Assembly (NCBI RefSeq): GCF_030908245.1
Contig: NZ_JAVFJJ010000008.1
Location: 1-64,000 of the forward strand
Length of the DNA: 64,000 nucleotides
Direction of reading: 5' to 3'
Source: Sinomonas sp. ASV322
GTDB lineage: Bacteria; Actinomycetota; Actinomycetes; Actinomycetales; Micrococcaceae
Both the position numbers and the translations under genes were made by a program. The notes below the pieces were generated by a model that saw only the letters and a program-made list of their open reading frames with translations, was not told the origin of the DNA and searched no databases. Positions 15,705 to 24,056 of this stretch are shown one piece after another; position 1 is the stretch's first letter; each line of letters starts with the position of its first letter.

Positions 15705-17759
15705 ATGTCAGGCTTGAACCGCCGTCGTTTCCTTCAGCTCTCGGCCACCGCCGCCGCGGGCACCGCCATTTCGGAGATGCTCGGAGCGAGCATCGCGCGC
15801 GCCGCGTCCATCCCGGCGAACCGCGCGACGGGCTCGCTCAAGGACGTCGAGCACGTCGTCATCTTCATGCAGGAGAACCGCTCGTTCGATACCTACTTCG
15901 GCACGCTCAACGGCGTGCGCGGCTTCGGCGACCCGCACCCGGCAGTCCTGCCGTCCGGGAAGAACGTCTGGTACCAGAACAACGGCACGCGGGACATCCT
16001 CCCGTACCACCCGACCGCGCCCAACCTCGGCATGCAGTTCCTCGAGGACCTCGACCACTCGTGGAAGCTCACCCACGAGGCGTTCAACAACGGCAACTAC
16101 GACAAGTGGCTCCCCGCCAAGTCGGAGGCCACGATGGCGTTCTACGAGAAGAACGACATCCCGTTCCACTTCGCCCTCGCAGACGCGTTCACGACCTGTG
16201 ACCAGTACCACTGCTCGATCCTCGGCCCGACCGACCCGAACCGCTACTACATGTTCACGGGCTACACGGGCAACGACTACAAGGGCGGCGGCCCGGACAT
16301 GTGGAACGCCGAGGTCGGCTACGACTGGAGCACATACCCCGAAGAGCTCGAGAAGGCCGGCGTGAGCTGGAAGGTCTACCAGGACGCCGGAACGGGCCTC
16401 GTCGGCCCCGACTGGGGCTGGACCGGGAACGCGTACATCGGCAACTACGGCGACAACGCCCTCCTCTACTTCCACCAGTACCAGAACGCGAAGCCCGGCA
16501 GCCCGCTCTACGAGAAGGCCGTCACGGGCACCGACGCCGTCCACGGCGACGACCTCTTCCGGATCTTCCGAGAGGACGTCAAGTCGGGGAAGCTGCCCCA
16601 GGTCTCCTACGTCGTCGCTCCCGAGGCCTACACCGAGCACGCGAACTGGCCGCCGAACTATGGCGCGTGGTACACGGCGCACATCCTCGACATCCTTACG
16701 TCCAACCCGGACGTGTGGAGCAAGACGGCGTTCTTCATCATGTACGACGAGAACGACGGCCTCTTCGACCACATCGTGCCCCCGCACCCCAACACGCCGC
16801 AGATCCCGGGCGCCTCGACGGTCTCGACCGAGGGCGAGTGGTACGACGGCCGCATGACGGCCTCGGGCCACAAGGATGTCCCAGGCCACTTCGGCCTCGG
16901 CGTGCGTGTGCCCATGATCGTCGCGTCCCCGTGGAGCATGGGCGGCTGGGTCTGCTCCGAGACGTTCGACCACACGTCGATCGTCCAGTTCCTCGAGGCC
17001 CGCTTCGGTGTCAAGTCGCCGAACATCTCCGCGTGGCGTCGCACGGTCTCGGGTGACCTCACGAGCGCGTTCGACTTCTCCTCCACGGGCGGTCCCGTCC
17101 CGGCCATGCCGCCGACCGAGCAGTACAAGCCGATGGACCAGAACCGCCACCCGAACTACTACCCGGTGCCGCCCGCGGTCAACGCGATGCCGAAGCAGGC
17201 CCCGGGGACGCGCCCGTCGCGTCCGCTCGGCTACGCGCTCGACGTCGACGCCTCGCTTTCCGGGGGCAAGCTCGCCGCCCGCTGGACCAACGCGGGCGCA
17301 CTCGGTGCGCACGTCCAGGTCCGCTCGACTCTCCTGCCGGCCGGCCCGTACTCGTACACGATCGGTGCCGGCGCCTCGCTGTCCGCTTCGTGGGCGCTCG
17401 GCGCCGAGTACGACGTGCAGATGCACGGCCCGTCCGGCTGGTTCCGCCGCTTTGCGGGGACGACGGCGGCTGCGGACATCCGCGTCTCCGTCGCCCGGGA
17501 TGGGGCTGCTGCGCACGCGCAGTTCCGAATCGAGAATGCGGGTTCGGCCGCCGTGTCGCTCAAGCTCGTCGACGCGTACGGCGCCGGTTCGCAGACGCTC
17601 GCGCTCAACCCGGGCCAGGCGAAGACCGTCGTGGTCCCGACGCAGGGTGGCTGGTACGACCTCACCGTCACCTCCGCGGATTCGAAGCTCGTTCGGGTTC
17701 TGGCTGGCCGCCTCGAGAACGGCCACGCGCTCACGAGCGACCCGCAGCTCGGCCGCTGA
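15705..17759 (+). CDS. plc: Phosphocholine-type phospholipase C, Tat-exported
   Basis: Secreted phospholipase C, 684 residues. Signal peptide of Tat type with NRRRFLQLSATAAAG near residues 4-18 and AAS cleavage region. Phosphoesterase domain: HVVIFMQENRSFDTYFGTLN, the metal/phosphate core QENRSFD, later FFIMYDENDGLFDHIVPP and FDHTSIVQFLEARFG. The C-terminal about 200 residues hold two DUF756 beta domains (DVDASLSGGKLAARWTNAGA; VSVARDGAAAHAQFRIENAG). It releases phosphate or choline from lipids and is usually phosphate-regulated, though no pho box was identified. ATG 15705 preceded by AAGGGAG. Confidence 0.93.
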   Translation: MSGLNRRRFLQLSATAAAGTAISEMLGASIARAASIPANRATGSLKDVEHVVIFMQENRSFDTYFGTLNGVRGFGDPHPAVLPSGKNVWYQNNGTRDILPYHPTAPNLGMQFLEDLDHSWKLTHEAFNNGNYDKWLPAKSEATMAFYEKNDIPFHFALADAFTTCDQYHCSILGPTDPNRYYMFTGYTGNDYKGGGPDMWNAEVGYDWSTYPEELEKAGVSWKVYQDAGTGLVGPDWGWTGNAYIGNYGDNALLYFHQYQNAKPGSPLYEKAVTGTDAVHGDDLFRIFREDVKSGKLPQVSYVVAPEAYTEHANWPPNYGAWYTAHILDILTSNPDVWSKTAFFIMYDENDGLFDHIVPPHPNTPQIPGASTVSTEGEWYDGRMTASGHKDVPGHFGLGVRVPMIVASPWSMGGWVCSETFDHTSIVQFLEARFGVKSPNISAWRRTVSGDLTSAFDFSSTGGPVPAMPPTEQYKPMDQNRHPNYYPVPPAVNAMPKQAPGTRPSRPLGYALDVDASLSGGKLAARWTNAGALGAHVQVRSTLLPAGPYSYTIGAGASLSASWALGAEYDVQMHGPSGWFRRFAGTTAAADIRVSVARDGAAAHAQFRIENAGSAAVSLKLVDAYGAGSQTLALNPGQAKTVVVPTQGGWYDLTVTSADSKLVRVLAGRLENGHALTSDPQLGR

Positions 17760-17837
17760 CGCCTGGGGGCGGCGGCTCCCCCGCGCCCGCCGTTTCGGCC
17801 CCGGCTTCCCGCTGGCCCGCCTTTCGGCCCCGGCGCC

Positions 17838-17934
17838 CGCGTTCCTGACCGGTTGTGATTTCCCAATCGGTCAGGAACGCGGCGCGTCGGGGCCGACTCG
17901 CGTCCGGCGGCCCTAGAAGTGGGCCGGAGCGCTC
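17838..17934 (+). repeat. Palindromic intergenic repeat, copy A
   Basis: Stem CGCGTTCCTGACCG (17838-17851) / CGGTCAGGAACGCG (17868-17881), 14 bp perfect, with loop GTTGTGATTTCCCAAT. The 3' part continues GGCGCGTCGGGGCC and ends near AGAAGTGGGCCGGAGCGCT. Two related copies lie at 56513-56609 and 57581-57670 in the same orientation. It may also terminate the phospholipase transcript. Confidence 0.85.
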
Positions 17935-17982
17935 GGTACCGTGGCACGTGGACGACGGAACCACCTGAACGCGGGAGGGCAC

Positions 17983-18633
17983 ATGGCGCGGATCGCCGTC
18001 ATCGGCGGGCACGGCAAGATCGCGCTCCTGCTTGAGCCGCTGCTCGCGGCGCGGGGCGATGTCGTCACGGCGATCATCCGCACCCGGGAGCACACGACGG
18101 ACGTCGCGGCGACGGGCGCCCATCCGGTCGTCGCGGACGTCGAAACGCTCGACACGACCGGCATCGCCGAGCTCCTGGCCGGACACGACGCCGTCGTATG
18201 GTCCGCCGGAGCCGGCGGCGGCAACCCGGCCCGCACCTACGCCGTCGACCGCGACGCCGCGATCCGCTCGATGGACGCCGCGGGGCAGGCCGGGGTGAGG
18301 CGCTACGTCATGGTCTCCTACCTCGGGGCGCGGGCTGACCACGGGGTCCCGCCCGAACACTCGTTCTTCCCCTACGCGGAGGCGAAGGCCGCCGCAGACG
18401 AGTACCTGCGCAGCAGTCCCCTCGATTGGACGATCGTCGCACCGAGCACTCTCACTCTCGGCCCCGGTACCGGCCGGATCGGGCTCGCCGATCACACGAA
18501 TTCGTCGCGTGTGAGCCGAGAGGACGTGGCCGCCGTCTTGGCCGCGGTCCTCGAAGCCCCGGGGACTATCGGGAAGTTCGTCGGCTTCAATCAGGGGCAG
18601 ACGCCCATCGCCGAAGCGCTCGCCTCGTTCTGA
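17983..18633 (+). CDS. NAD(P)H-binding epimerase-like protein (atypical SDR)
   Basis: Rossmann-fold protein, 216 residues, with N-terminal nucleotide motif IAVIGGHGKIALLLEPLL and the atypical-SDR segment DAVVWSAGAGGG then GVRRYVMVSYLGA. The YxxxK-like PYAEAKAAADEYLR fits SDR a5/HSCARG-type NAD(P) sensors or flavin-reductase-like proteins. The upstream in-frame start at 17941 is rejected because GGGAGGG lies before the ATG at 17983. 16 bp ahead of the dihydrofolate-reductase-fold gene; likely one transcript. Confidence 0.82.
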   Translation: MARIAVIGGHGKIALLLEPLLAARGDVVTAIIRTREHTTDVAATGAHPVVADVETLDTTGIAELLAGHDAVVWSAGAGGGNPARTYAVDRDAAIRSMDAAGQAGVRRYVMVSYLGARADHGVPPEHSFFPYAEAKAAADEYLRSSPLDWTIVAPSTLTLGPGTGRIGLADHTNSSRVSREDVAAVLAAVLEAPGTIGKFVGFNQGQTPIAEALASF

Positions 18634-18649
18634 CGACCCAGGAGGAGAC

Positions 18650-19207
18650 ATGGGAAAGCTCATCTACGCCGCGATCACGTCCGTGGACGGCTACATCGCG
18701 GACCGCGCTGCGCAGTTCGGGTGGGCCGTGCCCGACGACGAACTCCACGCCTTCGTCAACGACCTTGTCCGCCCGGCCGGAACGTTCCTCTACGGGCGGC
18801 GCATGTTCGAGGTGATGAAGGTGTGGGAGGACCCGTCGTTCGCCGAAGGCGGCCCGGCGCCCGTGGCCGACTTCTCGAAACTCTGGCGCGCCGCGAACAA
18901 GATCGTGTACTCGGGCACGCTCGAGGGCGTGGACACGGCGCGGACACGGCTCGAGCGACGATTCGATGCGGACGCCGTCCGGGAACTCAAGGCGAGTACG
19001 ACGGCGGAGCTCGCCATCGGCGGCGCGGGGCTCGCGGCGGCGGCGTTCGCCGCGGGGCTCATCGACGAGGTGCACCTCTTCCCTGCGCCGGTCTCTGTGG
19101 GCGGCGGCACTGCGTCGCTGCCGGACTTCCGCGTGAACCTCGAGCTCGTCGAGGCGCAGCGCTTCGCGAGCGGCTTCGCGCACCTGCACTATCGCGTGCG
19201 GAACTGA
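18650..19207 (+). CDS. Dihydrofolate-reductase-fold (RibD C-terminal) protein
   Basis: 185-residue protein of the RibD_C/YyaP family: KLIYAAITSVDGYIAD at the start, TFLYGRRMFEVMKVWED, IVYSGTLEGVDTART, and the phosphate-binding ELAIGGAGLAAAAFAAGLIDEVHLFPAPVSVGGGT. It binds NADPH; the natural substrate of stand-alone members is unknown and folate reduction is not implied. AGGAGGAG before the ATG. Follows the NAD(P)H-binding protein in the same direction. Confidence 0.88.
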   Translation: MGKLIYAAITSVDGYIADRAAQFGWAVPDDELHAFVNDLVRPAGTFLYGRRMFEVMKVWEDPSFAEGGPAPVADFSKLWRAANKIVYSGTLEGVDTARTRLERRFDADAVRELKASTTAELAIGGAGLAAAAFAAGLIDEVHLFPAPVSVGGGTASLPDFRVNLELVEAQRFASGFAHLHYRVRN

Positions 19208-19312
19208 CGACGCCGAGAGCCGGACAACCCGACGATAGGCACTGTGTCGCCCTCCCGATGCGACGAAACGTGGGCGGATCTTAGGCGGCCTGAGGGGCGC
19301 GTGGGTGCGATC

Positions 19313-19681
19313 ATGGTGCCCATGGGCACCGTGACGGACTACCTGGAAACGCTGTCTGGACCGAACAGGGAGACTCTCGAACGAGTCGTCGCGATCGCGC
19401 GCGAGATCGCCCCCGAAGCGGTCGAAGGCACGAGCTATGCGATGCCCGCCCTCCTCATCGAGGGCAGGGGCCTTCTGAGTACCCTCGAGACGAAGAAGCA
19501 CCTCGCGATCTACCCGTTCAGCGGAAAGGTCCTCACGGAGCTCGCCGACGAGCTCGAGGGCTTCGACCGGTCTGCCGGAGCTCTTCGCTTCTCGGCCGAA
19601 CACCCAGTTCCGGACGCGCTCGTCCGCCGCATCATCGAGCTGCGCCTAGCGGAAATAGAGGCCAAAACGCGCCGGAAGTAG
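19313..19681 (+). CDS. DUF1801 (YdhG-like) protein
   Basis: Small cytoplasmic protein of the DUF1801 family, 122 residues. Landmarks are TVTDYLETLSGPNRETLERVVAIAREIAPEAVEGTSYAMP and HLAIYPFSGKVLTELADELEGFDRSAGALRFSAEHPVPDALVRRIIELR. Bacillus YdhG is proposed as a frataxin-like iron chaperone, but most members are uncharacterised. ATG at 19313 or 19322 are both possible; neither has a clear Shine-Dalgarno sequence. Confidence 0.8.
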   Translation: MVPMGTVTDYLETLSGPNRETLERVVAIAREIAPEAVEGTSYAMPALLIEGRGLLSTLETKKHLAIYPFSGKVLTELADELEGFDRSAGALRFSAEHPVPDALVRRIIELRLAEIEAKTRRK

Positions 19682-19791
19682 GGCAGTCTCGCGCCAGCGG
19701 CTGGACTCCCAGCTCGTTAGCCGCTACGTCACTTTGGCGTGGTCTAATTCTGGGGTGCCCAAGCCGGCACTAGGCGCAGAGAGCAGGAAAC

Positions 19792-21978
19792 ATGGCTGAC
19801 GCGAGCGTTCCCGAGGGCCAGTACTGGTTCGTCGGATCGTTCTACCCCGATCGTGATCCCCAGGACCAGACGGAGCGGTTCATCGCCGACGGGATCTGGG
19901 AGAACGGCTTCGAAGACCGCGACCTCGACACCGTCAAATCCATGAAGGTGGGCGATCGGATCGCGATCCGGACGACGTCCGTCCGCAGGAATGGCCTCCC
20001 GTTCGATCCCCGTGGGCATGCGGTACCCATCTTGGCCGTCAGGGCGGTTGGTGTTGTCACGGCGAATCCGGGCGACGGCCGCAGCGTGGGGGTCGAGTGG
20101 ACTCGTCTCGACAATCCCCGAGAGTGGTACTTCTACACGGGCCGCCACACCATCTGGAAGGTCACGCCGAGCCACTGGATGCGCGAGGCGCTCATCCGCT
20201 TCGCCTTCTGGGGCGAGGACCAGGACACGGAACGCTTCCGCAACGACCCCGCGTGGGCGAAGCGATTCGCCGACCACGATCCGAAGCCGGAACAGCATTT
20301 CGGGTGGACCGCGTTCTACGAGGAGATGGCGACGGCGCTGCTCGCCTACCGCGACAAGCGTCCGAAGCTCCTGGCCCGCCTGCGGGAGATGCAGGAGCGT
20401 CACGAGGAGCTCAGCTTCCTCATGGACCGCGATCGCCGCGACAATCCCATGCCGCTGCGCGACATCTGCCCGTTCACGGTCATGGGCACGTTCAATCGGG
20501 GCGCAACGCCGGCAAAGCGCACCGAGATCGCAGCAGACTGGGCCGAGTTGCTCGGCGTCAAGGCGCCCGCCCCGACGAGCTTCGACGGCATCCCGCTTCT
20601 GAACAACCAGAACTCGTGGTTCTTCCCGACTGCTGGGACGCGTCAGAAGGACGATATCGACAGCCTGTGGGACGTCTTCGAGGCAGCCATTGCGGCCACG
20701 GATACGAGCGAAGACCACGAACGGCTCCGCTTCGCCCAGGCCTACAGCCGCGCGAGGGACATCTATCGCGTCGGCACGAAGCTCACGATGGGACTCTTCT
20801 GGACCCGGCCGTGGAACTTCGTGCCTCTCGACGGCCGTTCTCGCCAGTACCTCAAGACCGAGCTCATGCTCGACCAGGACTTCTTCGCGGCCGACGGCGC
20901 AGCGTACGCGCAGCTCCTCGACACCCTGGCATCCAAGTTCGAAGACCCGCAGTTCGCCGTCCATTCGTTCCCCGAGCTCTCGTGGACCGCCTACCTCGAG
21001 CGGGACGGCCGCGCGGCCCAGCCCGAAGCGGTTGCAAGGCCCGAGACCGAGGACGACGACGATCCGACCCCGATCTCGCCGCAGGCCAGCTACACGGTCC
21101 ACGACATCGTCACGGACGGCTGCTTCATCGCAGAATCGGCGCTCAACAGCTACCTCGCGCGCTGGCGGTCCAAGAAGAACCTCATCCTGCAAGGCCCGCC
21201 GGGAACAGGCAAGACCTGGCTCGCCCGCCGCCTCGCGTATGCCCTCATCGGCACGAAGGACAACAAGTCGGCGCTGCGCGCGACGCAGTTCCACCCGAAC
21301 TCGAGCTACGAGGACTTCGTTCGCGGCTGGCGGCCCGGCTCGGACGGAAAGCTCACCCTCGTCGACGGTCCCTTCCTCGAAATGGTCGAACGGGCGAACG
21401 CGAACCCCGACGTTCCGCACGTCATGCTCATCGAGGAGATCAACCGAGGCAACCCCGTGCAGGTCTTCGGCGAGCTCCTCACACTCATCGAGGCGGGCAA
21501 GCGCTCGCCCCGCGAATCGCTCCAGCTTGCTTACCCGCGCTCGGGCTCGGAATCCGTTCACGTTCCGAGCAACCTGTACATCATCGGCACGATGAACCTG
21601 GCCGACCGCTCGCTCGCGATCATGGACTTGGCGTTCCGGCGCCGTTTCGCGTTCGTCTCACTCGAGCCGAACGTGAACGACGCGTGGCAGGAGTGGATGG
21701 CCAAGCGGCACAACGTCGCATCCGAAGACCTCGAGCGCGTGCGGCATCGCTTCGAGGCGCTCAACGAGCGCATCGCGGAAGACCCTGGGCTCGGCGGCGA
21801 GTTCCGCCTCGGCCACAGCTTCGTCACGCCGCCTGCGGAAGAGCACGTGGCCTCCTTCAACGATTGGTTCCGGGGCGTCGTCGACACGGAGATCGTGCCG
21901 ACGCTCGAGGAATACTGGTTCGATGACAACGCCAAGGCGGTGGCCGCCACCGAGGCCCTCCTGGATGGCCTCGCGTGA
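19792..21978 (+). CDS. mcrB: McrB-type AAA+ NTPase with EVE-like reader domain
   Basis: NTP-driven subunit of a modification-dependent restriction system, 728 residues. C-terminal AAA+ domain: Walker A GPPGTGKTWLARRL at about residue 468, Walker B HVMLIEEINRGNPVQVFGEL, and the McrB signature MNLADRSLAIMDLAFRRRF near residue 600 (canonical MNxxDRS). The N-terminal 120 residues (YWFVGSFYPDRDPQ, then VKSMKVGDRIAI and VRAVGVVTANPGDG) look like an EVE/PUA-type fold that reads modified bases in related systems; that is inference. GTGA overlap with mcrC shows coupling. Likely cleaves or blocks DNA with modified cytosine or hypermodified phage DNA. Confidence 0.9.
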   Translation: MADASVPEGQYWFVGSFYPDRDPQDQTERFIADGIWENGFEDRDLDTVKSMKVGDRIAIRTTSVRRNGLPFDPRGHAVPILAVRAVGVVTANPGDGRSVGVEWTRLDNPREWYFYTGRHTIWKVTPSHWMREALIRFAFWGEDQDTERFRNDPAWAKRFADHDPKPEQHFGWTAFYEEMATALLAYRDKRPKLLARLREMQERHEELSFLMDRDRRDNPMPLRDICPFTVMGTFNRGATPAKRTEIAADWAELLGVKAPAPTSFDGIPLLNNQNSWFFPTAGTRQKDDIDSLWDVFEAAIAATDTSEDHERLRFAQAYSRARDIYRVGTKLTMGLFWTRPWNFVPLDGRSRQYLKTELMLDQDFFAADGAAYAQLLDTLASKFEDPQFAVHSFPELSWTAYLERDGRAAQPEAVARPETEDDDDPTPISPQASYTVHDIVTDGCFIAESALNSYLARWRSKKNLILQGPPGTGKTWLARRLAYALIGTKDNKSALRATQFHPNSSYEDFVRGWRPGSDGKLTLVDGPFLEMVERANANPDVPHVMLIEEINRGNPVQVFGELLTLIEAGKRSPRESLQLAYPRSGSESVHVPSNLYIIGTMNLADRSLAIMDLAFRRRFAFVSLEPNVNDAWQEWMAKRHNVASEDLERVRHRFEALNERIAEDPGLGGEFRLGHSFVTPPAEEHVASFNDWFRGVVDTEIVPTLEEYWFDDNAKAVAATEALLDGLA

Positions 21979-23102
21979 CGTTCCCGGTCTGGACGACGAC
22001 GGCGGAAGGGGACGGCGCCGTCGTCGCCGGCGGGGTGGAAATCACCCTCCGCAACGTCTGGCTCCTGCTCCTCTACGCCTCGGAGTTCTATCGATCGGGG
22101 CCTGAGGCCTTCGATGGCATCGAAGAGTATCCCGAGAAGCTGCCCGAACTCCTCGCCGAGCTGCTCGTGGCGAGCACGGAGGATCGCCTGCGGCGCCCCC
22201 TCACGCCGTCGTTCGCCCCCGCGGCGCGGGACCTGAGCCGCGTCCGCGGGGGGATCGACACACTCCGGACCGAGTCGCACCAACTGCTCTCGCGGGGGCT
22301 CGTCGCGTGCCGGTTCGAAGAACTGACCGTGGACACGCCTCGAAACCGCATGATCCGATCCGCGCTCGAGGCCATTGCTCCCCTCTGCGCCGAAGAAGAC
22401 CTCGCGCGCCGCTGCCGTTCGCAATCGGAGCGGCTCGCGCGCCTCGGAATCGGAGTCCTCAACCGCCGCGCGGGCGAGCGGGACGCCCACATCCGCATCA
22501 CCCGCAACGACGCCCGCGACCGCTCCGTGCTGCTCGCAGCCAAGCTCGCGCTCGAGCTCGCACTCCCGTCCGGATACTTCACGCCGGGGCACGGCCGCGG
22601 GAACATGTCCGAGCGCCAGTTCCAGCATCTCTTCGAACGGGCCATCGGCGGGTTCTACATCGCGCACGGAACTGCACGAGGGTGGACCGTGCACCGAGGC
22701 CGCAAGGTCGATCTCAAGACGAGCGACGCCACGTCCGGCCTCAGCGCGGTTCTGCCGCACCTCGTCACAGATGTGTGGATCGACGACGTCGCGCGCGGCC
22801 GGCGCCTGCTTCTCGGCGCGAAGTTCATGCCGCCCGTCGCGAGTGGGCGCCTGGCCCGCGAAACGCTCCGACGTGGGCACCTGCTCGAGCTGTACGCCTA
22901 CGTGCGTGCGCAGGAGTCCCCCGCCGATGCGCTCTCGCCCGAGGCGGGAGGGCTCTTGCTGTACCCGGCGGTGGGCGCCGCGCTCACCGAGTCGTTCGTC
23001 ACGGCCGGGCACCGACTCGGGGCGGCCACGGTCGACCTCTCGCTCTCCTCCGTCGATGTGCGCGATCAGCTCATCGCCGCCGTCGCCCCCTACCTCGGCT
23101 GA
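21975..23102 (+). CDS. mcrC: McrC-type nuclease subunit
   Basis: Partner of McrB, 375 residues, GTG start overlapping the mcrB stop by 4 nt. Family landmarks: EITLRNVWLLLLYASEFYR, LSRGLVACRFEELTVDTPRNRMIRSAL, SERQFQHLFERAIGGFYIAH. The C-terminal PD-(D/E)xK nuclease core is LVTDVWIDDVARGRR then LLLGAKFMP. The usual second motif is DxK (as in DAKF or DTKY); here it is G281-A282-K283, so the acidic residue is missing. Either catalysis uses a neighbouring acid or this McrC is impaired. Otherwise full length. Confidence 0.85.
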   Translation: MTFPVWTTTAEGDGAVVAGGVEITLRNVWLLLLYASEFYRSGPEAFDGIEEYPEKLPELLAELLVASTEDRLRRPLTPSFAPAARDLSRVRGGIDTLRTESHQLLSRGLVACRFEELTVDTPRNRMIRSALEAIAPLCAEEDLARRCRSQSERLARLGIGVLNRRAGERDAHIRITRNDARDRSVLLAAKLALELALPSGYFTPGHGRGNMSERQFQHLFERAIGGFYIAHGTARGWTVHRGRKVDLKTSDATSGLSAVLPHLVTDVWIDDVARGRRLLLGAKFMPPVASGRLARETLRRGHLLELYAYVRAQESPADALSPEAGGLLLYPAVGAALTESFVTAGHRLGAATVDLSLSSVDVRDQLIAAVAPYLG

Positions 23103-23111
23103 ACCCATCGC

Positions 23112-23873
23112 TCACTCCGTCCGGCACTGGCCGAGCAGCTCGCCCGCCCGGCGTCGCTCTTCATCCGTCATGCGGAGCCCGTAAGCCGCCTTGATCTCGA
23201 CGATTCTCACCGCGTACTCGCAGCGGAAGGACTTCGCAGGAGGGAGCCACGTCGCGAGGTCGCCGTCGCCCTTTTCCTGGTTGGCTGGACCATCGACGGC
23301 GAGCAGATTGGCGGGATCGTTGGCGAATTCGCGGCGGCGTTCCGCCGTCCACTGCTGTGCGCCCTTCTGCCAGGCATCGGACAGGGGCACGACATGATCG
23401 ATTTGCACGTCGCTTGATCGCTCGCCGCGCCTGAACTCGATAGAACGTGTCGTATACGGGTCGGCGAGAATCCCCGATGCGACCATGCAGCGCGCCGGAC
23501 CAGAGACGAAGGCGACGTCGAGGAGATCGCGAGCCAGGATATCGTTCCGCGTGTCGCAGCCGTTGCGGTCGACGTCGTCCCACGCCGGGCCGAACCTTTC
23601 GCGCGCATACCCGGTCTTCGGCGCACGCCCTGCGACCTCGATGCGCGCGAGATCAGCCTTCGCCGCCTCGAGGCGCGCGGCCGGAACGTGGCCGATCTGC
23701 GAGGCAGCCCACGGTGCAGGCGAGGCCAGACCGGGAGGATCGACGATCCCCACGAGCCATGACGCGGCCACGACGAGCAAGAGACCGACGACAAGACCCG
23801 CCAGACGCAGGGCAAGCCGTGGTGTCCGGAGTCGTGGTCGCCCACGAACTCCGTGCGTCGCTCGCTGCAGCAT
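23112..23873 (-). CDS. Membrane-anchored or secreted HNH endonuclease (DUF1524)
   Basis: Extracytoplasmic nuclease of 253 residues. A basic N-terminus and one hydrophobic segment (LAGLVVGLLLVVAASWLVGI) act as signal or anchor. The domain has FGPAWDDVDRNGCDTRNDIL, the HNH-like core VQIDHVVPLSDAW and NDPANLLAVDGPANQEKGDGD, and the tail FRCEYAVRIVEIKAAYGL, standard for the secreted actinobacterial HNH/DUF1524 group. AGGGG before the ATG. Converges on mcrC with a 9-bp gap; secretion suggests nutrient or environmental DNA degradation rather than restriction. Confidence 0.87.
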   Translation of the reverse strand: MLQRATHGVRGRPRLRTPRLALRLAGLVVGLLLVVAASWLVGIVDPPGLASPAPWAASQIGHVPAARLEAAKADLARIEVAGRAPKTGYARERFGPAWDDVDRNGCDTRNDILARDLLDVAFVSGPARCMVASGILADPYTTRSIEFRRGERSSDVQIDHVVPLSDAWQKGAQQWTAERRREFANDPANLLAVDGPANQEKGDGDLATWLPPAKSFRCEYAVRIVEIKAAYGLRMTDEERRRAGELLGQCRTE

Positions 23874-24011
23874 GGTGACCCCTAAGAACAGTGAAGGCGT
23901 GTTGCGTTCACCGTAGGCAGGTCACACGGCAGGGGTCTCGCGGGTCGGGGCGTATGTGGAAACACGCCGCTCGGCGCTTCTGTGGAGGAGTTACGGAACC
24001 AAGGGGGCCTA

Positions 24012-24048
24012 CCGCAACTGTCCCCTCGACTTCAGAGGACAGTTGCGG
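24012..24048 (-). terminator. Hairpin terminator, 12-bp perfect stem
   Basis: CCGCAACTGTCC (24012-24023) pairs with GGACAGTTGCGG (24037-24048); 8 bp beyond the stop of the minus-strand gene ending at 24057. Confidence 0.75.
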
Positions 24049-24056
24049 GAGAGCCG

